64,000 nt of DNA from Flammeovirga yaeyamensis (GCF_018736045.1 NZ_CP076132.1:3085501-3149500), one strand, 5' to 3'. Shown: positions 16,080 through 26,429, counted from the stretch's first letter. Notes: a model not told the origin generated them from the letters alone. Made by a program: numbers and translations.

Positions 16080-16142
16080 TATTATTGAAAATCTTCACTG
16101 TTTTAATAGTATTATTATTAACTTGCAGGCATAATAAGATAT

Positions 16143-16180
16143 GATAGTCCATCGTTAGGACTAATAATAAATATACTATC
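16143..16180 (+). promoter_or_regulatory. Mutually exclusive hairpins in sigma gene leader
   Basis: TAGTCC (16145-16150) can pair with GGACTA (16158-16163), while the overlapping GATAGT (16143-16148) can pair with ACTATC (16175-16180). The two structures share bases, and the second lies only 13 bases before the ATG at 16194. Control of translation is possible but not shown. Confidence 0.3.
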
Positions 16181-16193
16181 ACTTGTAACTAGT

Positions 16194-16826
16194 ATGTCAG
16201 CAGAACAAGCCATAACAGAATATAGGCCGCTATTGTATGCAGTGGCTTACAGAATCCTTGGGGTTGCCAGCGATGCCGAAGACATGGTACAAGAAACTTT
16301 TTTGAAAATTATGAGAGTCGATCTTTCGAAGATCGAGGACATTAAAAATTATCTAATCAAAACGATAACCAATACCTGTCTTAATCACTTAGAAGCTCTT
16401 AAAAGAAAAAAAGAACATCTTGTAGATAATTGGTCAAACATTACTCATAACTTCCACTTCGATCCTTTCGATCAATGGTCATCTGATAAAGCCTCAGAAA
16501 TTTCTGAAGGTTTAAGAAATATGATGAAACGTCTGAACGATTCTGAATTAGGGGTTTATCTATTAAAAGAAGCATTCAATTTAAATTATAACGAGATTAC
16601 AGAGATTGCTAAGAAAAAAGCAGATCACTGTCGTCAACTTTTCCACCGATCAAAAATGAAATTGGAAGATGGGAAAGACAAATTTAATGTTGATCCAGAA
16701 AAACACTTCCAAATCTTTAAGAGATTCCAACAAGCCAACAAAGATGGAGAGGTAAGAAGTCTTGTAGATTTTATTTTTGGTGATAAAAAATCAAAGCAAA
16801 AAAATAATTTAGCAAATAATAGTTAA
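16194..16826 (+). CDS. ECF sigma factor, SigJ/ECF41-like, short C-terminus
   Basis: RNA polymerase sigma factor of 210 aa. Region 2 is at residues 8-75 (YRPLLYAVAYRILGVASDAE followed by DMVQETFLKI); region 4 is at about 110-165 with the helix-turn-helix around LNYNEITEIAKKKADHCRQLF. The start sequence and the tail segment FQQANKDGEVRSLVDFIFGD recall ECF41/SigJ factors, where such a segment opens a SnoaL-like regulatory domain of about 110 aa; here the protein ends soon after it. No anti-sigma factor gene is adjacent. It lies 245 bp downstream of the small RNA array on the same strand, so it is a candidate to read the CGTTA promoters there (inference). Confidence 0.85.
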   Translation: MSAEQAITEYRPLLYAVAYRILGVASDAEDMVQETFLKIMRVDLSKIEDIKNYLIKTITNTCLNHLEALKRKKEHLVDNWSNITHNFHFDPFDQWSSDKASEISEGLRNMMKRLNDSELGVYLLKEAFNLNYNEITEIAKKKADHCRQLFHRSKMKLEDGKDKFNVDPEKHFQIFKRFQQANKDGEVRSLVDFIFGDKKSKQKNNLANNS

Positions 16827-16920
16827 TCGCTATTTAAAGTCTAAACACACAAATAAGATTATATAAAGTATTTATTGCATTAACAGAACAAAATACACTT
16901 ATTTATAATCATTCATTATT

Positions 16921-16960
16921 AGGGATTTAAGATCAAAAAAAGGTTTTAAATCCCTTTTCT
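16921..16960 (+). terminator. Terminator after sigma factor gene
   Basis: AGGGATTTAA (16921-16930) pairs with TTAAATCCCT (16946-16955), followed by a T-rich stretch. It lies 95 bases after the sigma stop codon. Confidence 0.75.
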
Positions 16961-18176
<1,216 letters not shown>

Positions 18177-18206
18177 TTGTAGATTGAAAATATAGATTTT
18201 ATATTT

Positions 18207-18237
18207 AAGGGTAAATCTTCGGATTTACCCTTTTTTT
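18207..18237 (+). terminator. gapA terminator with UUCG tetraloop
   Basis: AAGGGTAAATC (18207-18217), TTCG loop, GATTTACCCTT (18222-18232), then T-run. An 11-bp perfect stem. Confidence 0.92.
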
Positions 18238-18320
18238 ATTTTTTAAATTGATATTACCACATCCTTTTACGTTCATACAATTCTATTGTTGCTTATTGTA
18301 AGATCGTGATACCGTGCAGC

Positions 18321-18983
18321 ATGAAAAACTTTTTTATCAAGATATTAATTCTCTTTTGTACCCACTCACTTTTTGGTCAGGATTGCACATCAGAAAAACT
18401 TTCTAAGCATTGGAAGTTAAGAGTTAATCTAAGTACGTTTGTCGCCCAAAAAGAAGGTGTCGATATTGATCCTAAATTCATTAATTATGATTTTATGAAT
18501 TTACCAATTGGCGTGCCTTTCAATTATTTAGATTATGTACAACTTGATCAATATAACTATGTAAACATTGGTGATGATAAATTGATTTCTCCAGCATTTG
18601 AGGCTTACAAGAAGATGAAAATTGCTGCGAATAAAAACAATGCCGTTATTAATATCAAATCGTCTTATCGAAATAAAAGTACTCAAACATATATGTTGAA
18701 TAAACACGGTGCACATCAAGCTGAAACTCCAGGTTATTCAGAACATCATTTACTCACGACCATTGATATTCGCTATTGTGGAGAGAACACAAAGTTATTT
18801 TTATGGATGTTGAATCATGCTCATGAATATGGATGGATCCCCTCCTATTACTTCCGTAAAGGCACCCAAATTAGAAGAGAAGCATGGCATTGGAGATATG
18901 TAGGTATAGAAGCTGCTCAGTGGTTTAGATGTACATGGAATACAGAATATTCAAATGAAATATACCGCTTGAATAGAATCTAG
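18321..18983 (+). CDS. VanY-like D-alanyl-D-alanine carboxypeptidase
   Basis: Secreted peptidase of 220 aa, peptidase family M15. The signal peptide MKNFFIKILILFCTHSLFGQ supports the ATG at 18321 rather than 18306. The zinc/catalytic motifs are SEHHLLTTIDI (His and Asp ligands) and EAWHWRYVG (catalytic Glu and His ligand), with SSYRNKSTQ before them. Family members trim the terminal D-Ala from peptidoglycan precursors in the periplasm. The gene is alone between gapA and the bestrophin gene. Confidence 0.87.
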   Translation: MKNFFIKILILFCTHSLFGQDCTSEKLSKHWKLRVNLSTFVAQKEGVDIDPKFINYDFMNLPIGVPFNYLDYVQLDQYNYVNIGDDKLISPAFEAYKKMKIAANKNNAVINIKSSYRNKSTQTYMLNKHGAHQAETPGYSEHHLLTTIDIRYCGENTKLFLWMLNHAHEYGWIPSYYFRKGTQIRREAWHWRYVGIEAAQWFRCTWNTEYSNEIYRLNRI

Positions 18984-19072
18984 TTTTACTGAATTTCTTT
19001 ATAATATTACAAGCATCTTAACAGTGACTAATAAAATTTGTATATTAGTTATATCATCAATTACTACTTTCT

Positions 19073-19084
19073 AACCCAATAACT
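19073..19084 (+). promoter_or_regulatory. Candidate sRNA pairing site before bestrophin start
   Basis: AACCCAATAACT, ending eight bases before the ATG at 19093, is complementary to AGTTTTTGGGTT of the array RNAs with one U-U mismatch; the flanking T at 19072? is not certain to add a pair. Prediction only. Confidence 0.3.
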
Positions 19085-19092
19085 CTGTTTAG

Positions 19093-20175
19093 ATGTATAC
19101 TAAAAGGAACTATTCTGTGGCCATCATGGTCAAATGGACCCGAAGATATATTTATCATTTTATACTCCTTTCTATCATCCCTGTTTTCTTATATGATATT
19201 TTAAATTGGAAATGGCTACAACTCCCTTGGCTCCCTATTGGTTTGGTAGGTACAGCTTTAGCTTTTATTATTGGTTTTAAAAATAATGCATCCTATGGAC
19301 GAGCTTGGGAGGCTCGAAAAATCTATGGAGGTATTGTCAATACTTCTAGATTACTTGCCACAATGGTAAATGATTTTATTACCAATGAGCATGCTACAGA
19401 AAAAAGAACTGATCAAGATTTTTTTGAAATAAAGAAAACCATTATCCATCGACATATTGCTTGGATGACTTGCTTAAGACATGCTTTGAGAACTAAAAAA
19501 CCGTGGGAAACATCTTTCACCAATATATCAGATAAAGAATATATGAAGCATATAAATATTAGAGAATACAATATAACCCTAGAAGACGATTTAGCTGAAT
19601 ATGTTAGCCCAAATGAAAAAGAAATGATTTTTTCGTATACCAATAAATCAAATGCATGTCTGAATTTACAATCACAACAATTCAAAGAATTAAAATTAAC
19701 TGGATTGATTGAAGATTTCAGACATATTGAGTTTCAGCATTTGGTAGAAAAACTATTTGATTTACAAGGCAAAGCTGAACGTATTAAAAATTACCCCTAT
19801 CCTAGACAGTTTGCTACGCTGAATTTATTCTTCGTTTGGATTTTTGTTATTCTTCTACCTCTTGGATTGATGAGCGAATTTGATAAAATAGGTCAATCTA
19901 TAATGGAACAAGGCTACTCTTCATTTTTTATTTTTGACTTCATTGTAAGAAACTTCGTTTGGTTGACTATACCATTTAGTATTGTTATTTCCTGGATATT
20001 CTTTACGATGGAAAGAGTGGGTGATGTATCAGAGAATCCATTCGAAGGTATTGGAAATGATGTGCCTATAACCACTATGTCAAGAGGAATAGAAATTGAT
20101 ATACGTGAGATGATTGGAGAAGATAAAAAAGACATTCCTGATCCAATTCCGGAATCTGCGAATGCACAGATGTAA
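19093..20175 (+). CDS. Bestrophin family membrane channel (UPF0187)
   Basis: Protein of 360 aa with about four membrane segments (near 20-40, 50-70, 235-255, 285-305). The motif FKNNASYGRAWEARKIYGG is diagnostic for bacterial bestrophins, which form pentameric ion channels in the inner membrane. NPFEGIGNDVPITTMSR near residue 315 is the conserved C-terminal segment. The start at 19093 (MYTKRNYS) fits the family. It is monocistronic, converging on the GNAT-like gene. Its ribosome-binding region carries a complement to the array RNA linker. Confidence 0.9.
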   Translation: MYTKRNYSVAIMVKWTRRYIYHFILLSIIPVFLYDILNWKWLQLPWLPIGLVGTALAFIIGFKNNASYGRAWEARKIYGGIVNTSRLLATMVNDFITNEHATEKRTDQDFFEIKKTIIHRHIAWMTCLRHALRTKKPWETSFTNISDKEYMKHINIREYNITLEDDLAEYVSPNEKEMIFSYTNKSNACLNLQSQQFKELKLTGLIEDFRHIEFQHLVEKLFDLQGKAERIKNYPYPRQFATLNLFFVWIFVILLPLGLMSEFDKIGQSIMEQGYSSFFIFDFIVRNFVWLTIPFSIVISWIFFTMERVGDVSENPFEGIGNDVPITTMSRGIEIDIREMIGEDKKDIPDPIPESANAQM

Positions 20176-20178
20176 AAA

Positions 20179-20216
20179 AGAGGTTGATCTATATATCATG
20201 GATCAACCTCTCTTTA
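20179..20216. terminator. Bidirectional terminator, bestrophin/GNAT
   Basis: AGAGGTTGATC (20179-20189) pairs with GATCAACCTCT (20201-20211). A-run before and T-rich stretch after allow use on both strands between the convergent genes. Confidence 0.88.
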
Positions 20217-20240
20217 TTTATGCTAAAATCTATTCAATTT

Positions 20241-21362
20241 TTATAAAGCTTTTGTAAAACAACGCTTTCTTTTATGTTGAATATGATCATAGTTTTTCCA
20301 GTTTTGAATAGCTTTCTGGTTCGTTTCGAACATACCTGTGGTCTCTAAATATTTAATGCCATTTTCTTGCATTGTTCTTTGAAGTTCACCTACTAACATT
20401 ACTCCACCACCCAATCTTTGTAATTTTGGATGAACTGCAGTTAATAAGAAATCACAAGTGTCGTTCTTTTTCAAAGCTTGCATAATGTGGTACCATCCAA
20501 ACGGCCATATGCTTCCGTTGGCTTTTTGAAGCGCTCTTGATAATGAAGGCATACCAATTACGAAACCTAACATTTCCTCATCCTCTTCAGACAACAACAC
20601 CTTCACATATTTAGGTGATAATAACTTCAAGAACTTCTTCTTATAGTATTCTACCATTTCTTTATCAAATGATATTACACTATAAAGATCTTTAAATGAT
20701 TCCCCTAGAAGGTTAAATATATCATCAGCATATTCGATTAACTCATCGTTTGACTTGAAAGAAACAATTTTAGTTTTTGTTCTTCTCATCAAAAGCGTCG
20801 CTCCTTTCTTTCCTTTTTCAATAACCTCTTCATCAAGGGTTAATCTAAACTCAATCCAATCGACAAGTTTATCATAACCTAAAGCCTCTAAATGCTCTTT
20901 ATAATAAGGTAAATGATATTCTGATGCGACAGAAGGCAAGTGATCATGACCTTCAATCATCATACCTTGGTGGTCCAAGTTAGTGTATCCTAAAGGTCCA
21001 ACAATACCTGTCATTCCTTTTTCTTTACCCCACTTTTCTGCCGTTTCAAGTAAAGTCTGAACTACTTCTCTATCATCAATAAATTCTAAACGAGAAAAAC
21101 GTACATTTTTTTCGTCAGCTTTTTCATTGTATTTGTGATTGATAATCGCACCAATTCTTCCTACACATTTTCCATTTTTAAAGGCAAGCCAAAATTCGGT
21201 ATCACAGAACTTCTCAAATGGGTTATCTTCAGTAAAGATTGATAATTCGTCTTTCTTAATAGGCGGCACCCAATAGGTATTTCCTTTATATAAATCAAAT
21301 TGAAGATTGACAAACTCCTTTTGATCTTTTTTAGTGGTTACTTTACGTATCTCCAGACTCAT
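20241..21362 (-). CDS. GNAT-like acetyltransferase family protein
   Basis: Protein of 373 aa, cytosolic. It belongs to a family common in Bacteroidota annotated as N-acetyltransferase, with two GNAT-like halves; recognisable pieces are FWLAFKNGKCVGRIGAIINH (about 58-77) and GPLGYTNLDHQGMMIEG (about 122-138), and a C-terminal HPKLQRLGGGVMLVGELQ that resembles the acetyl-CoA loop. The substrate is unknown and acetyltransferase activity is inferred from fold-level resemblance only. It is monocistronic. Confidence 0.7.
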   Translation of the reverse strand: MSLEIRKVTTKKDQKEFVNLQFDLYKGNTYWVPPIKKDELSIFTEDNPFEKFCDTEFWLAFKNGKCVGRIGAIINHKYNEKADEKNVRFSRLEFIDDREVVQTLLETAEKWGKEKGMTGIVGPLGYTNLDHQGMMIEGHDHLPSVASEYHLPYYKEHLEALGYDKLVDWIEFRLTLDEEVIEKGKKGATLLMRRTKTKIVSFKSNDELIEYADDIFNLLGESFKDLYSVISFDKEMVEYYKKKFLKLLSPKYVKVLLSEEDEEMLGFVIGMPSLSRALQKANGSIWPFGWYHIMQALKKNDTCDFLLTAVHPKLQRLGGGVMLVGELQRTMQENGIKYLETTGMFETNQKAIQNWKNYDHIQHKRKRCFTKAL

Positions 21363-21518
21363 AATCTATTGTAAAATTCCTAGAATTTTTTTCGTTTTTT
21401 TATTTTAACATGCAATTTAAAACCTTTTGAATAATCCTATATATATTCGCCTGAAAACTTATATTTATGTATGTTTTTTTTAAGATTATAGTCACTATAA
21501 ATAATATATTTTAGCTAA

Positions 21519-23219
21519 ATGAATAAAATCATCACCCTTTTTTTATTCCTTCTCTTTATTAACTGTTCGCATTCAAATTCTGACAAACAAAAAAATGAAG
21601 AAGGCACAATTGGAAGAAATGGAATGGTCTCTACTGCACATCCTTTAGCCTCCGAAATTGGATTAAATATTCTAAAGCAAGGAGGTAATGCATTTGATGC
21701 CGCAGTGGCTATACAATTTGCTCTTGCGGTTGCCTACCCTCGAGCAGGTAACATTGGAGGGGGTGGCTTTATGGTTTATTACACCAAAGACAACGCTTAC
21801 GGAAGTTTAGACTTTAGAGAAAAAGCTCCATTAAAAAGTCATAGAGATATGTTTCTTAATAAATATGGTAACACAATAGATAATCTTTCTCTAAGAGGTG
21901 CACTTGCAGTTGGAGTTCCTGGTACCGTGGATGGTATGGTAAAAATCCATGAAAAATTAGGTCATTTACCTTGGAAACACTTGCTACAACCTGCTATAGA
22001 TTTAGCAAAAAACGGGGTTATCTTAACTGATCAAGAAGCAAAAAAAATAAATCAATATCTTGATGATTTTAATGAAGTTAATCCTCAAAAAATACCATTC
22101 ACGACTTCTACCGAATGGAAAGAAGGTGATCGAATTCATTATCAAAAATTAGCCGAAACTTTAAAGTTAATTCAAGAAAAGAAAAGAGATGGTTTTTATA
22201 AAGGTACTGTGGCACAAGCAATTATTGATGAAATGAATCAACATCATGGTATCATCTCACAAAAAGACTTAGATGCATATTCAGCAAAATGGAGGACTCC
22301 TATCACTGCTACTTTTCAAGATTCTCTTCAATTAATTAGTATGCCTCCTCCTTCCTCTGGAGGTATTGCCTTAGCTCAAATTCTTAAATGTTTAGATGAA
22401 ATTGATAATAACCGTATGTCGTTCAACGATTTCGAATGGGCACACACTTTGATCGAATTAGAAAGAAGAGCCTATGCTGATAGAGCGACCTATTTAGGTG
22501 ATGACGATTTTATTGATGTCCCCACCGAACTTTTATTATCAAAAAAATATTTAAGACAGCGATTAGAAAATTTTAATCCTAATAAAGCCACCCCTTCTCA
22601 AGAGATAAAAGCAGGAAATGTATTCACCATAGAAAGTTTCGAAACCACTCATTTCTCTATAGTAGACAAAGAAGGAAATGCTGTAGCAATTACTACAACG
22701 CTCAACGGTAATTTCGGAAGTAAGCTTTTCGTTCAAGGTGGTGGATTTTTCCTAAACAACGAAATGGATGACTTTAGCATTAAGCCTGGAGTTCCTAATC
22801 AATTTGGTTTAGTAGGTGGCACAGCAAATGAGATCCAACCGGAAAAAAGAATGTTATCGAGCATGACACCAACAATTATATTAAAGAATGGAAAGTTATT
22901 TATGGTTGTTGGCACTCCTGGTGGATCAACAATTATTACATCGGTATTACAAACTATAGTCAATGTATCTGAATTTGGAATGAATATGCAAGAAGCCGTT
23001 TACGCTAAAAAGTTTCATTCCCAATGGATGCCCGACAAAGTATATTATGAAGATGGTGCATTTAGTGATCAAACAATAGAAAAACTGAGATCGATGGGGC
23101 ACGACTTAGAAATAACAGAGCAATTAGGTAAAATGGATTGTATTTTAATTCGAAAAGATTCGACATTAGAAGGGGCCTCAGATGTTAAAAGAGGAGATGG
23201 AAGGGCATTAGGTTATTAA
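21519..23219 (+). CDS. ggt: Gamma-glutamyltransferase lipoprotein
   Basis: Precursor of 566 aa that self-cleaves into large and small subunits and hydrolyses or transfers the gamma-glutamyl group of glutathione. A lipobox near LLFINC (Cys16) predicts a lipid anchor, so it acts in the periplasm or at the cell surface. The N-terminus MVSTAHPLASEIGLNILKQG, the cleavage/catalytic Thr376 in ETTHFS, and the substrate motifs MSSMTP-like LSSMTPTI and GTPGGSTI are present. Length is normal. It is monocistronic with a terminator about 190 bases later. Confidence 0.95.
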   Translation: MNKIITLFLFLLFINCSHSNSDKQKNEEGTIGRNGMVSTAHPLASEIGLNILKQGGNAFDAAVAIQFALAVAYPRAGNIGGGGFMVYYTKDNAYGSLDFREKAPLKSHRDMFLNKYGNTIDNLSLRGALAVGVPGTVDGMVKIHEKLGHLPWKHLLQPAIDLAKNGVILTDQEAKKINQYLDDFNEVNPQKIPFTTSTEWKEGDRIHYQKLAETLKLIQEKKRDGFYKGTVAQAIIDEMNQHHGIISQKDLDAYSAKWRTPITATFQDSLQLISMPPPSSGGIALAQILKCLDEIDNNRMSFNDFEWAHTLIELERRAYADRATYLGDDDFIDVPTELLLSKKYLRQRLENFNPNKATPSQEIKAGNVFTIESFETTHFSIVDKEGNAVAITTTLNGNFGSKLFVQGGGFFLNNEMDDFSIKPGVPNQFGLVGGTANEIQPEKRMLSSMTPTIILKNGKLFMVVGTPGGSTIITSVLQTIVNVSEFGMNMQEAVYAKKFHSQWMPDKVYYEDGAFSDQTIEKLRSMGHDLEITEQLGKMDCILIRKDSTLEGASDVKRGDGRALGY

Positions 23220-23324
23220 TTTTGTTTAAAAATGTTAAAATTTGAACTTAAAATGTAAAAATTACACTAATGATTTGCGTATTAATTACACTTTTAGTTG
23301 ATTTGTAATACCGATAAACAATAT

Positions 23325-23441
23325 AGTAATAACACAATGCTAGATCGAGAGATTTTGAGAACGTCTCTTGATTGTTTGAAACACACAATCGCACACACAA
23401 CACTAGAAAAAGCAGATCAATTTGTGATCTGCTTTTTTTTT
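23325..23441 (+). ncRNA. Possible small RNA after ggt
   Basis: The sequence before the terminator at 23407-23441 can fold into AGAGA/TCTCT and GATTGT/ACAATC hairpins in tandem. The distance from the ggt stop (about 190 bases) is long for a plain 3' UTR. No clear promoter box was found, so it could equally be a processed 3' UTR of ggt. Confidence 0.3.
23407..23441 (+). terminator. Strong intrinsic terminator after ggt
   Basis: AAAAAGCAGATCA (23407-23419), loop ATTTG, TGATCTGCTTTTT (23425-23437), then more T. A 13-bp perfect stem. Confidence 0.9.
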
Positions 23442-23473
23442 GTGTTCTTACTTTAGTAGGTATAATCAAAAAA

Positions 23474-23995
23474 TCACTTTCTTTTCTTAAATGACCAAGT
23501 GAAGTAAAAAGTAGAAACAACCTGTCCATTGGGCATTTTCCCTTCTGTTTTCATTTTCACTTCAACCGACTCTCCTGTTTCATAAGCCTTTTCAATTCCT
23601 TTTTGTACCATTTCTCCATCTACACAAGTAAATGTTACTTTATCAGTTGCCTTTTTAATAAACTTTGCCTCCATATCAACAATAATAAAAGCAATGGTTT
23701 TTAAATGATCACTTAGGTGAAGCATCCCCAATGCTGCAGTTGACAGTTCAGCAGCCATACTTTGAGCAGCAAAATAGGTTGATTTAAAAGGGTTTTTATT
23801 CAAAAACTTGTAAGGTAGAGACGTCGTACACTGTTCCCCTTCCAAGGTTTCTAACTTCATACCTGCTATAAAACCTAAAGGTACTTGTGTTAAAGTAAAA
23901 AGTTTAAACTTAAATGGATGTAGCATCTTTTTCGCAAACTTCTCCTGCTTAACACTCAATTGCACTATGGGTGTTTCCTTAACTGTTTGATTCAT
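23474..23995 (-). CDS. DUF4442 hotdog-fold protein, thioesterase-like
   Basis: Protein of 173 aa. The motifs PLGFIAGMKLE (about 40-50), CTTSLPYKFLNKNPFKSTYF (56-75) and AAQSMAAELSTAALG (76-90) are those of DUF4442, a hotdog-fold family related to acyl-CoA thioesterases (YiiD C-terminal type). The substrate is unknown. It is monocistronic, convergent with ggt. Confidence 0.85.
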   Translation of the reverse strand: MNQTVKETPIVQLSVKQEKFAKKMLHPFKFKLFTLTQVPLGFIAGMKLETLEGEQCTTSLPYKFLNKNPFKSTYFAAQSMAAELSTAALGMLHLSDHLKTIAFIIVDMEAKFIKKATDKVTFTCVDGEMVQKGIEKAYETGESVEVKMKTEGKMPNGQVVSTFYFTWSFKKRK

Positions 23996-24197
23996 GTGTG
24001 TTTGGTGTTTTTAAAATAAGTGAATAGTTGTTTTTACAATATACTAATATTCTAGAGGTTTTTAAATAAATGTAAAAGGAAAAGTAGTATTATATATCAT
24101 TCGATATCATTCACATTTTTTTTCAATTATGTTAAAACTTTCTTATCTGAATTTAGGTTTATAATGATAGCTCTTAAGAAATTAAACTCCTTTTGTT

Positions 24198-24401
24198 ATG
24201 ACTATTTTGCTTACTATTTATTTAATCATTGCCAATATTGCTGTCATCCTAAAATGTTATCAAGTTTTCTTGAAAAAGATGTTAGTACAAAATGCATTTG
24301 CAGCTTTAGCCGTAATAGTTGCTGTTTTAGTATCTGTCGATATTTTCTTTTACGGACAGTTGACCAACGGATATGGTAATTTTATGTCAATGAATTTATA
24401 A
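24198..24401 (+). CDS. Small two-helix membrane protein
   Basis: Predicted protein of 67 aa with two hydrophobic segments (about 2-20 and 31-52) separated by a basic turn KKMLVQN, positive residues placed inside, and a polar end. An overlapping frame that starts at 24164 has no such organisation and is taken as its shadow. No family was recognised. It stands before the acyltransferase gene with a gap of 111 bases. Confidence 0.5.
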   Translation: MTILLTIYLIIANIAVILKCYQVFLKKMLVQNAFAALAVIVAVLVSVDIFFYGQLTNGYGNFMSMNL

Positions 24402-24512
24402 GTCAGTACATAGATTTAGGATGTACGCATTACTTCTTTTTAGTTTATCTATTTATATGTAAATTTGATAGACGAAAGTTGAAATCATATAATAGTACAA
24501 ACCTATTTTTAT

Positions 24513-25760
24513 ATGCTGCAAGGAACCGAATCAAAAGTGGATATTCCAACAAGAGAAAACCATAGTCTATCTTTAATTAGAGAGGATGCTCCAAAAGAAA
24601 TTAAGGAGAATGCTCATATACTAGACGATCATTTTGATCTCGGTTATGCCTATAGTATTAGTAAATTGCTTCTTCATTATATTAATGAAGGGTATTTTAG
24701 AATAAAATTTATTGGTTTCGATCAGCTACCTGAACGAAATAATCCTGATGCTCCATTAATATATGCGAGTAATCACTCTGGAATGGCTTTTCCCTGGGAT
24801 GCCATTTCTTTTGTTTCAGGCCTTTTCGAAAAAAGTGATTTCAATTTAAAAAATAGTGTTCGAGCAATAACTGCCCCTGCCCTTTCACGTAGTAAATTTA
24901 TGAACCCATTTATTCTTCCAAATTTTTGGAAAAAATTGGGTGCCGTAGATGCAACATGGCTAAATTATGAAACAGCTATGCATACCAATGCTAGTAACGT
25001 TTTAGTTTATCCAGAAGGTGTTCCCGGAATTGGTAAAGGATTTAATAATAAATATACTCTACAACGATTAGCAACATCAACGCTAAGAATGAGTATAAAA
25101 TATAAAACGGATATCATTCCTTTTGCCACTGTAAATGGAGAATACATTAATCCATTTAGCTACAGTGTTTCACTTATTAACGATTTTGTCCAAAAATTAG
25201 GTATCCCATTCCTTCCTTTGGGTTTTATGACCACCATGATTCCTATACAACCTTGGTTGTTTTATTTTGCCTTCCCTGCTAACCTCACTTTTGTTAGAGG
25301 TAAAAGAATTAGCCCTTATAAAATGATTGGGGAAAAGGATATTGAGGATGTTACCGAGGAAGAAATCTATGCTTTGAGTGAAAAGATTCATGACCAAATG
25401 CAAATTGAATTAGACAAAGCAGTAGAGTTATATGGTCAAAAGCCTTATAATTTGATGGATTTGTTAGAAATCAATATCAAAAACACTGGTCGAGCTTTTA
25501 AGTTTTTCCCAGCGTTATGGCCCATCATCTTTAAACAACACAGTAATAAGTTTCAAAAGGTAAAAGATCAAATTTCTGCAGAAAGTGGTTATCCGAAAGA
25601 ATTTGATCAACAATTAGAATTGATTAAACCTAAAGTCGACGATGAGAAAGAATTAGATATTTCTGTTAGTTCTGTAGTAGATACTTTACTAGAAAACCCA
25701 GAAATTTTATTGTTTTACACTCCTGTTGCAGGATTATTGCATATATTCTCATCAAAATAA
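24513..25760 (+). CDS. PlsC-like acyltransferase
   Basis: Protein of 415 aa that resembles 1-acyl-glycerol-3-phosphate and related acyltransferases. Block I is NHSGMAFPWD (87-96; the usual NHxxxxD His and Asp), and block III is YPEGVPGIGKGFNNKY. No N-terminal membrane helix is clear; a hydrophobic stretch at about 225-255 may contact the membrane. The C-terminal 130 residues are not typical of PlsC itself, so the acceptor could be something other than lysophosphatidate. The DUF2939 gene follows after 22 bases, probably co-transcribed. Confidence 0.82.
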   Translation: MLQGTESKVDIPTRENHSLSLIREDAPKEIKENAHILDDHFDLGYAYSISKLLLHYINEGYFRIKFIGFDQLPERNNPDAPLIYASNHSGMAFPWDAISFVSGLFEKSDFNLKNSVRAITAPALSRSKFMNPFILPNFWKKLGAVDATWLNYETAMHTNASNVLVYPEGVPGIGKGFNNKYTLQRLATSTLRMSIKYKTDIIPFATVNGEYINPFSYSVSLINDFVQKLGIPFLPLGFMTTMIPIQPWLFYFAFPANLTFVRGKRISPYKMIGEKDIEDVTEEEIYALSEKIHDQMQIELDKAVELYGQKPYNLMDLLEINIKNTGRAFKFFPALWPIIFKQHSNKFQKVKDQISAESGYPKEFDQQLELIKPKVDDEKELDISVSSVVDTLLENPEILLFYTPVAGLLHIFSSK

Positions 25761-25782
25761 ATTATCCTTTAACAAATAAGAA

Positions 25783-26376
25783 ATGAATAAGAAAATTGTT
25801 TTTGCACTTCTTGCGATTTTAATTTTAGGTGCTGGAGTGGGTTTTTATGTTTATAATCTAAAAGATACACCCGAAGTTACTTTTCTAGAAATTAAACATG
25901 CTATAGACAATAAGGATATTGATAGCTTTAATGAATATGTTGACTTAGACAATGTTTTAAATTCAATTGTTGATCAATATGTAAATTATCAAATGAACAA
26001 AAACCAAGGACAATTAGATATTGCCACTGGTTTTATGGCCATGATGAAACCGGCTATTGTTTCTACAGTGAAAGAACAAGTTGAAAAAGGTATAAAAAGT
26101 GGCGACATCAATATACCAAATACAATAGAAGGTGTTAGTGGAGATGTTGTTGGTTTACTTGCTTTAGCTAAAGGTAATGGTGCCAATTATAAAGGTATAA
26201 AAAGTAGTGAGGTGAATGATTCACAAGCAGTACTCACCTTGCAGATTCAATTAGATAATACAGATGTTGTGAATGATCTCGTCGTTAAAATGAGAAAAGT
26301 TGATGATCATTGGCAAATTTATGATATACAGAAATTAGGTGAGATTTTAGATACCTATTTACAGTCTCAACAATAA
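25783..26376 (+). CDS. DUF2939 family exported or anchored protein
   Basis: Protein of 197 aa with an N-terminal membrane helix (about 5-25) and a soluble domain. The segment PEVTFLEIKHAIDNKDIDSF followed by NEYVDLD is the start of the DUF2939 family. The function is unknown. It probably forms a unit with the preceding acyltransferase gene and ends at a strong terminator. Confidence 0.8.
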   Translation: MNKKIVFALLAILILGAGVGFYVYNLKDTPEVTFLEIKHAIDNKDIDSFNEYVDLDNVLNSIVDQYVNYQMNKNQGQLDIATGFMAMMKPAIVSTVKEQVEKGIKSGDINIPNTIEGVSGDVVGLLALAKGNGANYKGIKSSEVNDSQAVLTLQIQLDNTDVVNDLVVKMRKVDDHWQIYDIQKLGEILDTYLQSQQ

Positions 26377-26377
26377 C

Positions 26378-26414
26378 AAAAAGGGTGATCAATTTTAGTT
26401 GATCACCCTTTTTG
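26378..26414. terminator. Bidirectional terminator
   Basis: AAAAAGGGTGATCAA (26378-26392) pairs with TTGATCACCCTTTTT (26399-26413) around a six-base loop. It separates the convergent DUF2939 and 3-hydroxyacyl-CoA dehydrogenase genes. Confidence 0.93.
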
Positions 26415-26429
26415 TTTATATCAAATATT

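Noticed and set aside
24164-24379. 71-aa Cys-rich frame overlapping the small membrane protein
   Set aside because: No membrane or domain organisation; the other frame shows a two-helix pattern with correct charge placement.
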